NCBI RefSeq assembly: GCF_007859635.1
Contig: NZ_CP042306.1
Location: 744,001-808,000 of the forward strand
DNA: 64,000 bases
Source of the DNA: Sphingomonas panacisoli
GTDB lineage: Bacteria > Pseudomonadota > Alphaproteobacteria > Sphingomonadales > Sphingomonadaceae
Direction of reading: 5' to 3'
The translations under genes and the position numbers were made by a program. This document shows, piece after piece, positions 15,669-24,525 of this stretch (its first letter is position 1; every line of letters starts with the position of its first letter). The notes under the pieces are model-generated. The model made no database searches. It had not been told where the DNA came from and was given only the letters and a program-made list of their open reading frames with translations.

Positions 15669-16190
15669 TTACATCCCCGTCATCCCCGGTACCTTATCCT
15701 TCGCGGTGCATTCGCCGCGCCGCACCGAGTGGATGCGCATTTCCATCAGACCCTGCTTGGCGCCGAAATTGTCATACGCCTCGACGGTCATGTCCATGTC
15801 CTGATCGGTCGCGCCCAGCGTGCCGCTGGCGGTGATTTTCGCGGTCTTGCCGGTCGCGTCCTTGCAGGTGCCGGCAACGTCGAGCACGCCGCCCGCGACC
15901 GATTTCTTGTCGAACGTACAGGTGCCGCCGCCGCCGCCCATCTTTTCGAGGTTGGCGGTCGGGTCTTCCTTTGCCGCCCATTCGGGGGTGACGCAGACCG
16001 TGGTGGCGTTCATCACGCCGAATAGCTGGTCCAGCGCCGCCTTGTTCTGATCGGCATTCGCGCCTTCGACGCGCTTGACCTCGAACGTCTGCGACCAGCT
16101 GCCAGGCTGGCGCTTGGGCGGCGGGCCGCTCTTGCCGCACGCGGTCAATGCCAGCGCGGCCACGCTCACGGCCAGTATCGTCTTGTGCAT
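15669..16190 (-). CDS. DUF3617 family lipoprotein (second of a tandem pair)
   Basis: A 173-residue lipoprotein with signal peptide and lipobox LTACG. The mature domain has the DUF3617 pattern: a GSWSQTFEVKRVEG opening strand, a central CVTPEW segment, GGTCTFDKKSV and a late CKDATG, with paired cysteines likely forming disulfides. A poly-Gly stretch (GGGGG) precedes the second cysteine. It starts 2 bases after the stop of the related upstream gene, so the two are one operon and probably an old duplication. Function unknown. Confidence 0.85.
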   Translation of the reverse strand: MHKTILAVSVAALALTACGKSGPPPKRQPGSWSQTFEVKRVEGANADQNKAALDQLFGVMNATTVCVTPEWAAKEDPTANLEKMGGGGGTCTFDKKSVAGGVLDVAGTCKDATGKTAKITASGTLGATDQDMDMTVEAYDNFGAKQGLMEMRIHSVRRGECTAKDKVPGMTGM

Positions 16191-16192
16191 CG

Positions 16193-16753
16193 TCACTCCT
16201 TGTCTTCGGTCCCGCGGCATGCGCCCGTCCGTTTGGCGTCTACCGTCATTTTCATCGACATGGCAGCATAAGGCGAACTGCTGTCCGTGTTCGATGCCAT
16301 TTCCATGTGATAGGCGTCGGACGAGAACGTGCCGGTCATCGTGGCGTTCATGTTGCCGCCTTCGTTCTTGCACGTCATCGCCGCGTCGATCTTGCCGCCG
16401 CCCATCGTGAAGCGGCTGTAAGTGCAACTCTTGTCGCCGCTTTTGTCGCCGGTGAAGAAGGCGCGCTTCGCCTTGACCTCTTCCTCGGTAACGCAGCTGA
16501 CGATGGGCTGCTTGCCGCCGATCCGGCTGGCGAGCTTGGCCTGTTGATCCGCGGGCAGCTTGGGCATCTTCATGTCGCTGATCGTCATCGTGCCCTCCCA
16601 GCGGCCCGGCGAGATCATGTCGGCGCCGCCGGTCGCCGCGGCGACCTTGGCCTTGACCTCCGCCTCGCTGGCGTTGGTCGCGCTGACGGTGGGGCCGCCG
16701 GCGTTGCACGCGGCGAGCGGGACGAGAGCGGTGATGAGCAGGAAACGGCGCAT
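16193..16753 (-). CDS. DUF3617 family lipoprotein (first of a tandem pair)
   Basis: A 186-residue lipoprotein with lipobox LAACN and a low-complexity spacer before the domain. DUF3617-like features are SPGRWEGTMTISDMKMP, the Cys in PIVSCVTEEEV, and SCTYSRFTMGGGKID with a further Cys in MTCKNEGG. It shares layout but limited identity with the gene at 15669-16190. The ATG at 16753 follows an AGGGGG site. It is divergent from uvrB across a 94-bp spacer. Confidence 0.85.
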   Translation of the reverse strand: MRRFLLITALVPLAACNAGGPTVSATNASEAEVKAKVAAATGGADMISPGRWEGTMTISDMKMPKLPADQQAKLASRIGGKQPIVSCVTEEEVKAKRAFFTGDKSGDKSCTYSRFTMGGGKIDAAMTCKNEGGNMNATMTGTFSSDAYHMEMASNTDSSSPYAAMSMKMTVDAKRTGACRGTEDKE

Positions 16754-16798
16754 GGTTGGACTCCCCCTGAAAGGCCCGGAAAAATGAACGGGGCGACC

Positions 16799-16813
16799 GT
16801 TCCCGCTTTGTTG
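16799..16813 (+). promoter_or_regulatory. LexA-like SOS box upstream of uvrB
   Basis: GTTC, 7 bases, GTTG: one mismatch from the alphaproteobacterial LexA site GTTC-N7-GTTC, located 35 bp before the uvrB start in the divergent promoter. uvrB is a common LexA target, so the site is plausible. Confidence 0.55.
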
Positions 16814-16847
16814 CGGGTTGGCGTCCAACATCCCATATTCCCCAACT

Positions 16848-19055
16848 ATGGCAATCCAGATTCGCACCAACCTGGCCGAACCCGAGACCGGGCAGGCGTT
16901 CATTCCACACCGGCCCGAACGCCCGGCCAAGGTGGAAGGAGGCAAGGCGTTCAAGCTGGTCAGCGACTACGAACCATCGGGCGACCAGCCGGGCGCGATC
17001 AAGGAGCTGACCGAAGCGGCCTTGTCGGGCGAGCGCGACCAGGTGCTGCTGGGCGTGACGGGGTCGGGCAAGACCTTCACGATGGCGAAGGTGATCGAGA
17101 CGCTGCAGCGCCCGGCCTTGATCCTGGCGCCGAACAAGATTCTGGCGGCCCAGCTCTACGGCGAGTTCAAGAGCTTCTTCCCCGACAATGCGGTCGAGTA
17201 TTTCGTCAGCTACTACGACTATTATCAGCCCGAGGCGTATGTGCCGCGGTCGGACACGTATATCGAGAAGGAATCCTCGGTGAACGAGTCGATCGACCGG
17301 ATGCGGCATTCCGCCACCCGGTCGCTGCTCGAACGCGACGACGTGATCATCGTGGCGTCGGTGTCGTGCCTGTACGGCATCGGATCGGTCGAGACCTATT
17401 CCGCGATGATCTTCGACCTGAAGAAGGGCCAGACCGTCGATCAGCGCGAGATCGTGCGCAAGCTCGTCGCGCTGCAGTACAAGCGCAACGACCAGGCGTT
17501 CGCGCGCGGCAATTTCCGCGTGAAGGGCGACAACCTCGAGATATTCCCGTCGCACTATGAGGACACCGCGTGGCGGATCTCGTTCTTCGGCGACGATATC
17601 GAGGACATCGTCGAGTTCGATCCGCTGACGGGCAAGAAGGTCGCGAGCCTCAACTATGTCCGCGTGTTCGCCAACTCGCACTACGTCACGCCGGGACCGA
17701 CGCTGAAACAGGCGATGGAGGCGATCCGCCACGAACTCGCCGAGCGGCTCAAGGAAATGGAGGCCGAGGGCAAGTTGCTCGAGCATCAACGGCTCGAACA
17801 ACGTACGAACTTCGATCTGGAAATGATTGCGGCGACTGGATCTTGTGCGGGGATCGAGAATTACTCGCGCTTCCTGACCGGACGTATGCCGGGCGAGCCG
17901 CCGCCGACCCTGTTCGAATATTTGCCCGAGAATGCGTTGCTGTTCGTCGATGAGAGCCACCAGACGATCGGCCAGATCAACGGCATGGCGCGGGGCGACC
18001 ATCGGCGGAAGATTACGCTGGCCGAATATGGGTTCCGCCTGCCGTCGTGCATCGACAACCGCCCCTTACGCTTCAACGAATGGGACGCGATGCGCCCGCA
18101 GACGACCTATGTCTCGGCAACGCCGGGCGGGTGGGAGATGGAGCAGACCGGCGGCGTCTTCGCCGAACAGGTCATCCGCCCGACCGGGCTGATCGACCCG
18201 CCGGTCGAGATCAAGCCGGTCGAGGATCAGGTGCAGGACTGCATCAACGAATGCCGCAAGACGGCGGAGGCCGGCTATCGCACGCTCGTCACCACGCTGA
18301 CCAAGCGCATGGCGGAAGATTTGACCGAATTCATGCACGAGGCGGGGCTGAAGGTCCGCTACATGCATTCCGATGTCGAGACGTTGGAGAGAATCGAGCT
18401 GATCCGTGATCTTAGGCTCGGTGTCTACGACGTACTGGTAGGGATCAACCTGCTGCGCGAAGGCCTCGATATTCCCGAATGCGGACTGGTCACGATCCTC
18501 GACGCCGACAAGGAAGGCTTCCTGCGCTCCGAAACCTCGCTGATCCAGACGATCGGCCGCGCCGCGCGCAACGTCGACGGGCGCGTGATCCTCTATGCCG
18601 ACCGCATGACCGGCAGCATGGAGCGCGCGATCAACGAGACCAATCGCCGCCGCGAGAAGCAGCACGCCTATAACACCGAACACGGCATCACGCCGACCAC
18701 GATCAAGCGCGACATCGGCGACATCATCAAGGACGTCGCGAGCCGCGACCAGGTGACGGTCGAGATCGATGAAGACCGTCCGCACATGGTCGGCCACAAT
18801 CTGCGCGCGTACATCGAGGAACTCGAAAAGAAGATGCGCAAGGCCGCGTCGGACCTGGAGTTCGAAGAGGCCGGGCGCCTGCGCGACGAGATCCGCAGCC
18901 TGGAGCAGGAAGAACTCGGCCTGCCCTCGAGCGAGCACAAAGCGCCGATCATGGGCCGGTCGAACGAAGGCAAGCCCGGCACGCGCAAGACTCGCTACGG
19001 CAAGCAGTCGAAGATGCGGGCAGGCATGCCGGGGAGCAGCCGGCGGGCGCGGTAA
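16848..19055 (+). CDS. uvrB: Excinuclease ABC subunit B
   Basis: A 735-residue UvrB, the helicase-like damage-verification subunit of nucleotide excision repair. Walker A is GVTGSGKT, the beta-hairpin region reads [17 protein letters not shown], the DEAD-type motif is DESH, motif VI is QTIGRAARN, and a C-terminal UVR domain has the [20 protein letters not shown] pattern. The protein has an extended N-terminus (about 25 residues) and a basic tail. The ATG at 16848 is used rather than an upstream TTG. The SOS-like box at 16799 suggests LexA control. Confidence 0.97.
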   Translation: MAIQIRTNLAEPETGQAFIPHRPERPAKVEGGKAFKLVSDYEPSGDQPGAIKELTEAALSGERDQVLLGVTGSGKTFTMAKVIETLQRPALILAPNKILAAQLYGEFKSFFPDNAVEYFVSYYDYYQPEAYVPRSDTYIEKESSVNESIDRMRHSATRSLLERDDVIIVASVSCLYGIGSVETYSAMIFDLKKGQTVDQREIVRKLVALQYKRNDQAFARGNFRVKGDNLEIFPSHYEDTAWRISFFGDDIEDIVEFDPLTGKKVASLNYVRVFANSHYVTPGPTLKQAMEAIRHELAERLKEMEAEGKLLEHQRLEQRTNFDLEMIAATGSCAGIENYSRFLTGRMPGEPPPTLFEYLPENALLFVDESHQTIGQINGMARGDHRRKITLAEYGFRLPSCIDNRPLRFNEWDAMRPQTTYVSATPGGWEMEQTGGVFAEQVIRPTGLIDPPVEIKPVEDQVQDCINECRKTAEAGYRTLVTTLTKRMAEDLTEFMHEAGLKVRYMHSDVETLERIELIRDLRLGVYDVLVGINLLREGLDIPECGLVTILDADKEGFLRSETSLIQTIGRAARNVDGRVILYADRMTGSMERAINETNRRREKQHAYNTEHGITPTTIKRDIGDIIKDVASRDQVTVEIDEDRPHMVGHNLRAYIEELEKKMRKAASDLEFEEAGRLRDEIRSLEQEELGLPSSEHKAPIMGRSNEGKPGTRKTRYGKQSKMRAGMPGSSRRAR

Positions 19056-19134
19056 GCGCTGCGCACGTCGCTATTCCGCGCTTTCCCGCCGCTTTCGGGT
19101 TGAGGCGCGGCGTTCCTGTCGCCATGGTCGCGCG

Positions 19135-19665
19135 ATGCGTAGATTGCTGGCCGTTTCGCTCACAACCCTTGCACTCGCCGGCTGCGTCGGCCCGCCCCAG
19201 GCGCCCGAAGCGCCGCCCGCGCCGGTGATCAGACCGACGCCGCGACCGGTGCCGGTACCGCCGCCTGCGCCGCTGGCGAGCGACTGGAACGACTGGCCGT
19301 TCACGCAAGGGGATTGGGTGTATCGCCGCGATGCGCGCGGATCGATCGCGCTATTCGGAGCGGGCGGCGGCGACGCGGCGATGACGCTGCGCTGCGACCG
19401 CGCGCGCGCCGCGCTGTACCTGTCGGTGCGCGGGCCGGCGACGCCGGTGACGGTGCGCACGACGACGATCAACCGAGTCATTCCGTTGCAGCCGACCGGC
19501 GGCGACGCGGGGTATGCGGCGACGATGCTGGGCCCCAACGACCTGTTGCTCGATGCGATGGCGTTCAGCCGCGGGCGGTTCGTGGTCGAGCGCGCTGGCG
19601 ACGTTCCCCTGGTCGTCCCTCCCTACGCCGAAATCGGCCGCGTGATCGAGGATTGCCGGGGATAG
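19135..19665 (+). CDS. Hypothetical proline-rich lipoprotein
   Basis: A 176-residue lipoprotein: signal peptide, lipobox LAGCV, then a proline-rich spacer of about 30 residues with alternating Pro-Val and Pro-Ala, and a compact beta-rich domain beginning WNDWPFTQGDW with one Cys in TLRCDRA and one near the C-terminus (EDCRG). The pattern of a stretch for crossing peptidoglycan plus a small domain suggests an outer-membrane lipoprotein. Family not recognised with certainty. It starts 79 bp after uvrB. Confidence 0.7.
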   Translation: MRRLLAVSLTTLALAGCVGPPQAPEAPPAPVIRPTPRPVPVPPPAPLASDWNDWPFTQGDWVYRRDARGSIALFGAGGGDAAMTLRCDRARAALYLSVRGPATPVTVRTTTINRVIPLQPTGGDAGYAATMLGPNDLLLDAMAFSRGRFVVERAGDVPLVVPPYAEIGRVIEDCRG

Positions 19666-19707
19666 AGTCGCGCGTCTCTTGCGTTGTAGCGCGCGAGGAG
19701 ACCAGCC

Positions 19708-19857
19708 ATGATCCGCAAGCTCAAATCGGGCGAATACCGCCTCTATTCGCGCAAGGTCGATCCCAAGACGCACAAGCGCCGCAACCTCGGCACGTTCGAC
19801 ACGCGCGCCGGCGCGGAGAAGCACGAACGCGAGGTCCAGTACTTCAAACACCATTGA
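19708..19857 (+). CDS. Small basic protein of 49 residues
   Basis: MIRKLKSGEYRLYSRKVDP followed by THKRRNLGTFDTRAGAEKHE and EVQYFKHH. It is highly basic. GAGGAG lies 8 bases before the ATG, codon use matches neighbours, and the same type of peptide is common in sphingomonads, so I regard it as real. The fold and charge suggest nucleic-acid binding, which is inference. Confidence 0.7.
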   Translation: MIRKLKSGEYRLYSRKVDPKTHKRRNLGTFDTRAGAEKHEREVQYFKHH

Positions 19858-19995
19858 TGCGGGAGAGCCGAGGGTCAATCGGCCAAGGCGAAAGAGAATC
19901 GTCGAATTCCGTGTGAATTACAAGACTTGAAATGCTTATCCACGTGATTCACATTGCCCTTGTACCCAGCTTCGGGTGCGTTGTTTCAACAAGCG

Positions 19996-20009
19996 AAAGG
20001 AGGTGATCC
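19996..20009 (+). promoter_or_regulatory. Full-length Shine-Dalgarno: 14-nt complement to the 16S rRNA tail
   Basis: AAAGGAGGTGATCC is the exact reverse complement of the 16S rRNA 3' end (GGATCACCTCCTTT). Normal ribosome sites pair over 4-6 bases. It sits one base before the ATG of an 18-codon ORF, with GGAGG 7 bases from the start codon, the optimal spacing. Confidence 0.85.
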
Positions 20010-20010
20010 G

Positions 20011-20067
20011 ATGTCTCATGGTTCAGCAGTGGGGTCGGTTCAGTTCGTTCGGGGGACGCGCCGCTAA
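20011..20067 (+). CDS. 18-residue leader peptide MSHGSAVGSVQFVRGTRR
   Basis: Short ORF directly after the maximal Shine-Dalgarno sequence. The peptide has no signal or membrane segment and a basic C-terminus (VRGTRR). It is followed by hairpins and a terminator before the ClC gene. I recall similar short peptides with this ribosome site from other alphaproteobacteria but cannot name a family. Expression is likely given the initiation region; function may be regulatory, or the site may bind the 30S subunit itself. Confidence 0.55.
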   Translation: MSHGSAVGSVQFVRGTRR

Positions 20068-20182
20068 GTCCGCCGGTTCCTGACGGGAGGTATCTTCCTC
20101 CAATCAACGCAGGAGCCACAGGATTTGCGGTCCGCATGGTCCTCCGGGCTGGAGCTTCCGGCCGCTGACCATGTCAGGAGGT

Positions 20183-20220
20183 TGCCGGGGAGAGATCCCC
20201 GGCAGCCTCTTTTCATTTTT
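20183..20220 (+). terminator. Intrinsic terminator directly before the ClC gene
   Basis: Perfect 9-bp stem TGCCGGGGA / TCCCCGGCA with a GAGA loop, then GCCTCTTTTCATTTTT. The T-run ends at the proposed TTG start of the channel gene, consistent with attenuation. Confidence 0.85.
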
Positions 20221-22003
20221 GCCCGATGCGCGGATAGCGCCCGCCCATGGCAGGGCTGCAACTTTCCTATCGCGCGCTGACGCCGATCGCCTGGGACGGC
20301 GCAAGTTTCGTTCGAGCGAATTCTGGTTCATCGGGCTTGCGATCGCGGTCGGGGCGGCATCCGGCCTTGCGACCGTCGCGCTGGGATCGATCGCGCGCGG
20401 TATCCAGCATCTGTTGTTCGGCCTGCCCGACGAACAGCGGCTGAGCATGGTCGCGTCGCTGAGTCCGGTGCAGCTGGCGATGTTGCCGCTGGGCGGGGCG
20501 GTGCTCGCGGGATTTTCCTGGGCGGTGCGGTCGCGCAAGCGCACCCTGGTCGACGCGGTCGAGGCGAATGCGCTGCATGGCGGTCGGATGTCGATGACCG
20601 ATAGCCTGATCATCGCGATCCAGACCGCGATCTCCAACGGGTTCGGCGCGTCGGTCGGGCTCGAGGCGGGGTACGCGCAGCTCGGCAGTGCGGCGGGGTC
20701 GGCGGTAGGGCTCGGGCTGGGCGCGCGGCGAGCGGACCTGCGCATCCTGGTCGGCGCGGGCGCGGGGGCGTCGATCGCGGCGGCGTTCGGCACGCCGCTG
20801 GCGGGCGCGTTCTACGCGTTCGAGATCGTGATCGGTGCTTATACACCCGCCGCCATCGCGCCGATCGTCGCGGGGTCGCTCGCCGGCAGCCTCGTCGCGC
20901 ACGCGATGGGCGCGCCGCCCTACGCGGTCGAGGCCGTCAATTCGACGCTGGCGGTGCGCGGCGATCACTACATCCTCTACAGCCTGTTGGGCGCGATCTG
21001 CGCGATAATCGCGGTCGCGCTAATGCGCGCGGTCGCGGCGGTGGAGTGGGGCACGCGGCGCGTCGGCTTGCCGAGTTGGGCGCGGCCCGCGATCGGCGGG
21101 GCGTTGATGATTCCGATCGCGGCCTGGTCGCCGCAAGTGCTGTCGGCCGGCCACGGCGCGCTCGGCACCGATCTGGCGGTGGGCGCATCGCTGCAGTTCC
21201 TCGCGATCGTGCTGGTCGCCAAGTCGCTCGCGTCGGTCGTGTCGCTGGGGTTCGGCTTTCGCGGCGGGCTGTTCTTCGCGTCGTTGTTCCTGGGGACGCT
21301 TGCCGGGCATCTGTTCGCGGGACTGGTCGCGCTCGCCGCCGGCTATCAGATCCTGCCGTCGGGCGACGCCGCTTTGGTCGGCATGGCGGCGATGGCGGTC
21401 GCGGTGATCGGCGCGCCGCTGACGATGGCGATGCTGGTGTTCGAAGCGACCAAGAGCTTTCTGCTGACCGGCGCGGTGATGGCGGCGTCGCTGATCGCGT
21501 CGACGATCGTGCGCGAGACGTTCGGGTACAGCTTCTCGACCTGGCGGCTGCATTTGCGCGGCGAAACGATCAAGAGCGCGCGCGATGTCGGCTGGGTGAA
21601 ACTGCTGACCGCCGGGCGGATGATGCGGCATGAGGTGCAGGAGATCCCGGCGGACGCGACCGCCGCCGAATTCCGCCGCCGTTATCCGCTCGGCGCGGTC
21701 AGCCGGGTGGTACTGACCGACGCGAACGGCGACTATGCCGGGATTATTCCGCCCGCGATCGTCTATGCCGAGGGGGTGACGCCGGAGACGGTGATCGGGA
21801 CGCTGGCGCGCACGCCGCTGCCGCCGCTCAGCCCCCAGGACGACATCGTCGCGATCATGGGCAAGTTCGACGTGGTGCAGGCGGACGAACTCGCGGTGGT
21901 CGGCAATGACGGCGTGGTGCTCGGCACGCTGTCGGAAAAGTTCGTGCGCAAGCGTTATGCCGAGGAACTCGAAAAGGCACAGCGCGAACTGTTCGGCGAG
22001 TGA
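20219..22003 (+). CDS. ClC-family chloride channel/transporter with CBS-like C-terminus
   Basis: About 594 residues. The membrane part has at least ten hydrophobic helices. The usual GREGP loop reads GLEAGYAQ, keeping the gating-type Glu but not the Pro; the GxFxP loop reads GGLFFASLF, without Pro. These match a divergent ClC branch. The C-terminal 130 residues resemble a CBS pair (GRMMRHEVQEIPADAT, SPQDDIVAIMGKFD). Start is uncertain: no in-frame ATG exists after the terminator. TTG 20219 overlaps the T-run; an ATG at 20247 is out of frame. The frame from FRSSEFWFIGLAIAVG onward is secure. Confidence 0.8.
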   Translation: MPDARIAPAHGRAATFLSRADADRLGRRKFRSSEFWFIGLAIAVGAASGLATVALGSIARGIQHLLFGLPDEQRLSMVASLSPVQLAMLPLGGAVLAGFSWAVRSRKRTLVDAVEANALHGGRMSMTDSLIIAIQTAISNGFGASVGLEAGYAQLGSAAGSAVGLGLGARRADLRILVGAGAGASIAAAFGTPLAGAFYAFEIVIGAYTPAAIAPIVAGSLAGSLVAHAMGAPPYAVEAVNSTLAVRGDHYILYSLLGAICAIIAVALMRAVAAVEWGTRRVGLPSWARPAIGGALMIPIAAWSPQVLSAGHGALGTDLAVGASLQFLAIVLVAKSLASVVSLGFGFRGGLFFASLFLGTLAGHLFAGLVALAAGYQILPSGDAALVGMAAMAVAVIGAPLTMAMLVFEATKSFLLTGAVMAASLIASTIVRETFGYSFSTWRLHLRGETIKSARDVGWVKLLTAGRMMRHEVQEIPADATAAEFRRRYPLGAVSRVVLTDANGDYAGIIPPAIVYAEGVTPETVIGTLARTPLPPLSPQDDIVAIMGKFDVVQADELAVVGNDGVVLGTLSEKFVRKRYAEELEKAQRELFGE

Positions 22004-22072
22004 GGCAGCGCGCTTGCCGCGCATCGCGGACTGGCGCACGATAGTTGCGATACAGAAACGAGAGGGGTGAGC

Positions 22073-23644
22073 ATGCGACCGATTCTGGCCCTTTTGCTGA
22101 TGGCGGCGCCCGCCGCGGCGTTCGCGCAATCCGCGCCGGTGGTGGAGGAGCAGTCGATCGACCAGCTGCGCGCCGCGATGTCCTCTGGCACGTCGAGCGA
22201 GGCGATCACGCGGGCGTATCTGTCGCGGATCGAGGCGATGGACCGCAAGGGGCCGAGCCTGAGGGCGGTGATCGCGGTCAATCCCGATGCGATCGCGCAG
22301 GCGCAGGCCAGCGATGCGCGGCGCAAGGCGAAGAAGCTGCTCGGCCCGCTCGACGGCGTGCCGATACTGATCAAGGACAATATCGAGACCAAGGATCCGG
22401 TCGCGACCACCGCGGGGAGCCTCGCGCTCAAGGATAACATTACGAAACGCGATGCGCCGGTCGTCGCGTTGCTGCGCGCGCAAGGCGCGGTGATCCTGGG
22501 CAAGACCAACCTCAGCGAATGGGCCAATATCCGGTCGACCAAGGCGATGAGCGGCTGGAGCGCGATGGGCGGGCTGGTGCGCAATCCCTATGCGCTCGAC
22601 CGCTCCGCCTGCGGGTCGTCGAGCGGCACCGGTGCGGGAATCGCGGCGAGCTACGCGGCGGCGGGCTTGGGGACCGAAACCGACGGGTCGGTGGTGTGTC
22701 CCTCCTCGATGAACGGGCTGGTCGGGCTGAAGCCCACCGTGGGCTTGGTCAGCCGCAGCTTCGTGGTGCCGATCAGCCATAGCCAGGACACGCCGGGACC
22801 GATGGCGCGCGGCGTCAAGGATACCGCGATCCTGTTCTCCGCAATGATCGGTGCAGACCCGGCCGATCCGGGGACGGCGGATGCGGGCAAGTATCGCAAG
22901 GACTACGCCGCCGGGTTGTCGTCGAGCGGACTGAAGGGCGTTCGGATCGCCGTCCTCCGCACCGACATGCCGGCGCTCGAGAAGGTACGATTCGAGGAAG
23001 CGCTCGGCGTGCTCAAGGCGCAGGGCGCGGTGCTGGTCGATGTCACGCGGCCCAAGACCGATGGCGTCGGCGACGCGGAGTTCGACGTGCTCAAGTTCGA
23101 GCTGAAGAGCGACCTCGACAAGTATCTCGCCGCGACGCCGGCGGCGGTGAAGACGCGTTCGCTCGATCAGGTCGTCGCGTTCGACACCGCCAACGCCGCG
23201 ACCGAAATGCCGTATTTCGCGCAAGAAATCTTCGACATGGCGGCGAAGTCGAAGGGCGTGGACGAGCCGACCTACAAGGATCAGCGCGCGAAATCTTTGG
23301 CGGGCGCGAAGGGTGCGATCGACAAGATGCTGGCCGATGCCGGCGCGACGATCCTGGTGCAGCCGACCTACGGCCCCGCCTGGCTCAGCGACCCGGTCTA
23401 TGGCGATCAGTATAACGGGCCGAGCTCGTCCGAACTCCCGGCGATTTCGGGCTATCCCAATTTGACCGTGCCGATGGGGCTGGTGCGCGGGTTGCCGGTC
23501 GGCATCTCGTTCATCGGGCCGGCCTATAGTGAGCAGGCGCTGCTCAATGCGGGCTATGCGTACGAGCAAGCGTCGAAGGCGCGCGCGGCGCCGCGCTATC
23601 TGCCGACCGTGGACGCCGGCCCGGCGGTCGAGGCGGCCAAGTAA
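22073..23644 (+). CDS. Secreted amidase (amidase signature family)
   Basis: A 523-residue amidase signature hydrolase with a cleavable signal peptide (core about residues 4-17, cut after AFA), hence periplasmic. The catalytic Ser-cisSer-Lys set is visible: Lys in ILIKDNIETK, the GSSSGTGAGIAA glycine/serine loop and the nucleophile region TETDGSVVCPS. Length and C-terminal FIGPAYSEQ fit the family. ATG 22073 follows GAGAGGGG; the GTG six bases upstream is unnecessary. Substrate (amino-acid amide, peptide or ester) cannot be fixed. Its 3' end overlaps the convergent DUF4345 gene by 49 bp. Confidence 0.9.
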   Translation: MRPILALLLMAAPAAAFAQSAPVVEEQSIDQLRAAMSSGTSSEAITRAYLSRIEAMDRKGPSLRAVIAVNPDAIAQAQASDARRKAKKLLGPLDGVPILIKDNIETKDPVATTAGSLALKDNITKRDAPVVALLRAQGAVILGKTNLSEWANIRSTKAMSGWSAMGGLVRNPYALDRSACGSSSGTGAGIAASYAAAGLGTETDGSVVCPSSMNGLVGLKPTVGLVSRSFVVPISHSQDTPGPMARGVKDTAILFSAMIGADPADPGTADAGKYRKDYAAGLSSSGLKGVRIAVLRTDMPALEKVRFEEALGVLKAQGAVLVDVTRPKTDGVGDAEFDVLKFELKSDLDKYLAATPAAVKTRSLDQVVAFDTANAATEMPYFAQEIFDMAAKSKGVDEPTYKDQRAKSLAGAKGAIDKMLADAGATILVQPTYGPAWLSDPVYGDQYNGPSSSELPAISGYPNLTVPMGLVRGLPVGISFIGPAYSEQALLNAGYAYEQASKARAAPRYLPTVDAGPAVEAAK

Positions 23645-24024
23645 CGCCGCGCGAACCCGGCCTGCCACAGCATCAGTAGCGGCACGACGCCGAGCTCCAT
23701 CGCGAGGCCGAACAGATGGCCCGTGCTCGGCGGCCCGACCGACAGCAGCGACCCGATCCGCGCCAGCCCGCCGCACACCACCAGCGCGCCGAGCAGGCGG
23801 AAGCGCGGACCCTTGGTCTCGATCGCGGGGATGCAGGTGGCGAACGCGATCCCGACCGCGAAGAAGATGCCCGATATGTAGCGGAAATGGCTATCGAGGT
23901 CGGTCGGGACGACCGGCGGATGACCGAGAAACGACGGCCCGCGCAGGATGCTCTCGCCCCCGACCGACAGCGGCACCAGACACGCGATCGCGACGACGAT
24001 CTGGAGCAGGCGCTTCTCGATCAC
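23596..24024 (-). CDS. DUF4345 family membrane protein
   Basis: A 142-residue protein with about four hydrophobic helices, including VVAIACLVPLSVGGESILRG and GIFFAVGIAFATCIPAIETK, the latter being typical of DUF4345. It starts with GTG whose GTGA overlaps the stop of the upstream gene, so translation is coupled. Its C-terminus runs antiparallel through the last 49 bp of the amidase gene. Confidence 0.8.
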   Translation of the reverse strand: MIEKRLLQIVVAIACLVPLSVGGESILRGPSFLGHPPVVPTDLDSHFRYISGIFFAVGIAFATCIPAIETKGPRFRLLGALVVCGGLARIGSLLSVGPPSTGHLFGLAMELGVVPLLMLWQAGFARRYLAASTAGPASTVGR

Positions 24025-24473
24025 GAATGTTCCAGCAATTCGGCGCGGATGTGCACGGCGCGGAGCGACATCCGCACCTCGACGATGAACGCGACCAGCG
24101 ACGCAATCAGGCACACCATCGCCAGGATGAAGGTCAGCGCGACATAGGTCCCGAACTTGAGGTCGGCGAGTTCCGCGACGAACAGCAACGCGACCACGGT
24201 GCAGGTCAGGATCGCGCTCGACACCGCGAGGAACAATGCCGCGTTGATCACCCAGATACGCTTGTCGAGCAGCCGCAATTCCCACACGTGGCGATCATGC
24301 TCCGGCCCGGTCGAGCGCGGGTGCAGCGCCTCCAGCGCTCGGGCACGATCGACCACGCGCGACAGCCGCCCCGCCAGCACGTTGAGCAAGCCCGAAATGC
24401 CCGCGAGCATGAAGACGGGCGACAGCGACAGCTGGATCGTCTGGGCGATCGTCGAGACGGTGGCGACTTGCAT
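24021..24473 (-). CDS. DUF2721 family membrane protein
   Basis: A 150-residue protein with three transmembrane helices. Family features are the opening VSTIAQTIQLSLSPVFMLAGI, the conserved LSRVVDRARALE loop and the central LLDKRIWVINAALFL helix. The start is ATG 24473 or 24482; neither has a strong ribosome site. Coupled to the DUF4345 gene by a 4-bp overlap and divergent from the gene at 24526. Confidence 0.85.
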   Translation of the reverse strand: MQVATVSTIAQTIQLSLSPVFMLAGISGLLNVLAGRLSRVVDRARALEALHPRSTGPEHDRHVWELRLLDKRIWVINAALFLAVSSAILTCTVVALLFVAELADLKFGTYVALTFILAMVCLIASLVAFIVEVRMSLRAVHIRAELLEHS

Positions 24474-24525
24474 GGCGGACATGATGGCGGCTGTCGCGCG
24501 TTTAGGGAAGCGAAGGAGTGAGGCG

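Larger units (their letters stand above)
19858..20218 (+). ncRNA. Candidate structured leader/small RNA locus upstream of the ClC gene
   Basis: This 360-bp gap holds an 18-residue ORF with an extreme ribosome site, followed by hairpins: GGAGG/CCTCC at 20086-20101, CATGGTC/GACCATG at 20135-20173, and a strong terminator at 20183-20220 whose T-run touches the ClC frame. Upstream stems (ACCC/GGGT and TTGT/ACAA) precede the ribosome site. Either an attenuator controlling the channel gene or a free-standing small transcript. The RNA ends are not determined. Confidence 0.5.

Noticed and set aside
15669..18002. A 777-codon minus-strand frame running from the DUF3617 gene into uvrB
   Set aside because: Only the end is real (the 173-residue lipoprotein). 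The remainder is antisense to uvrB and the other lipoprotein gene.
21020..23776. A 918-codon antisense frame across the ClC and amidase genes
   Set aside because: Same GC-shadow effect; low-complexity Arg/Asp/His repeats and no recognisable motif, while the plus-strand genes are well supported.
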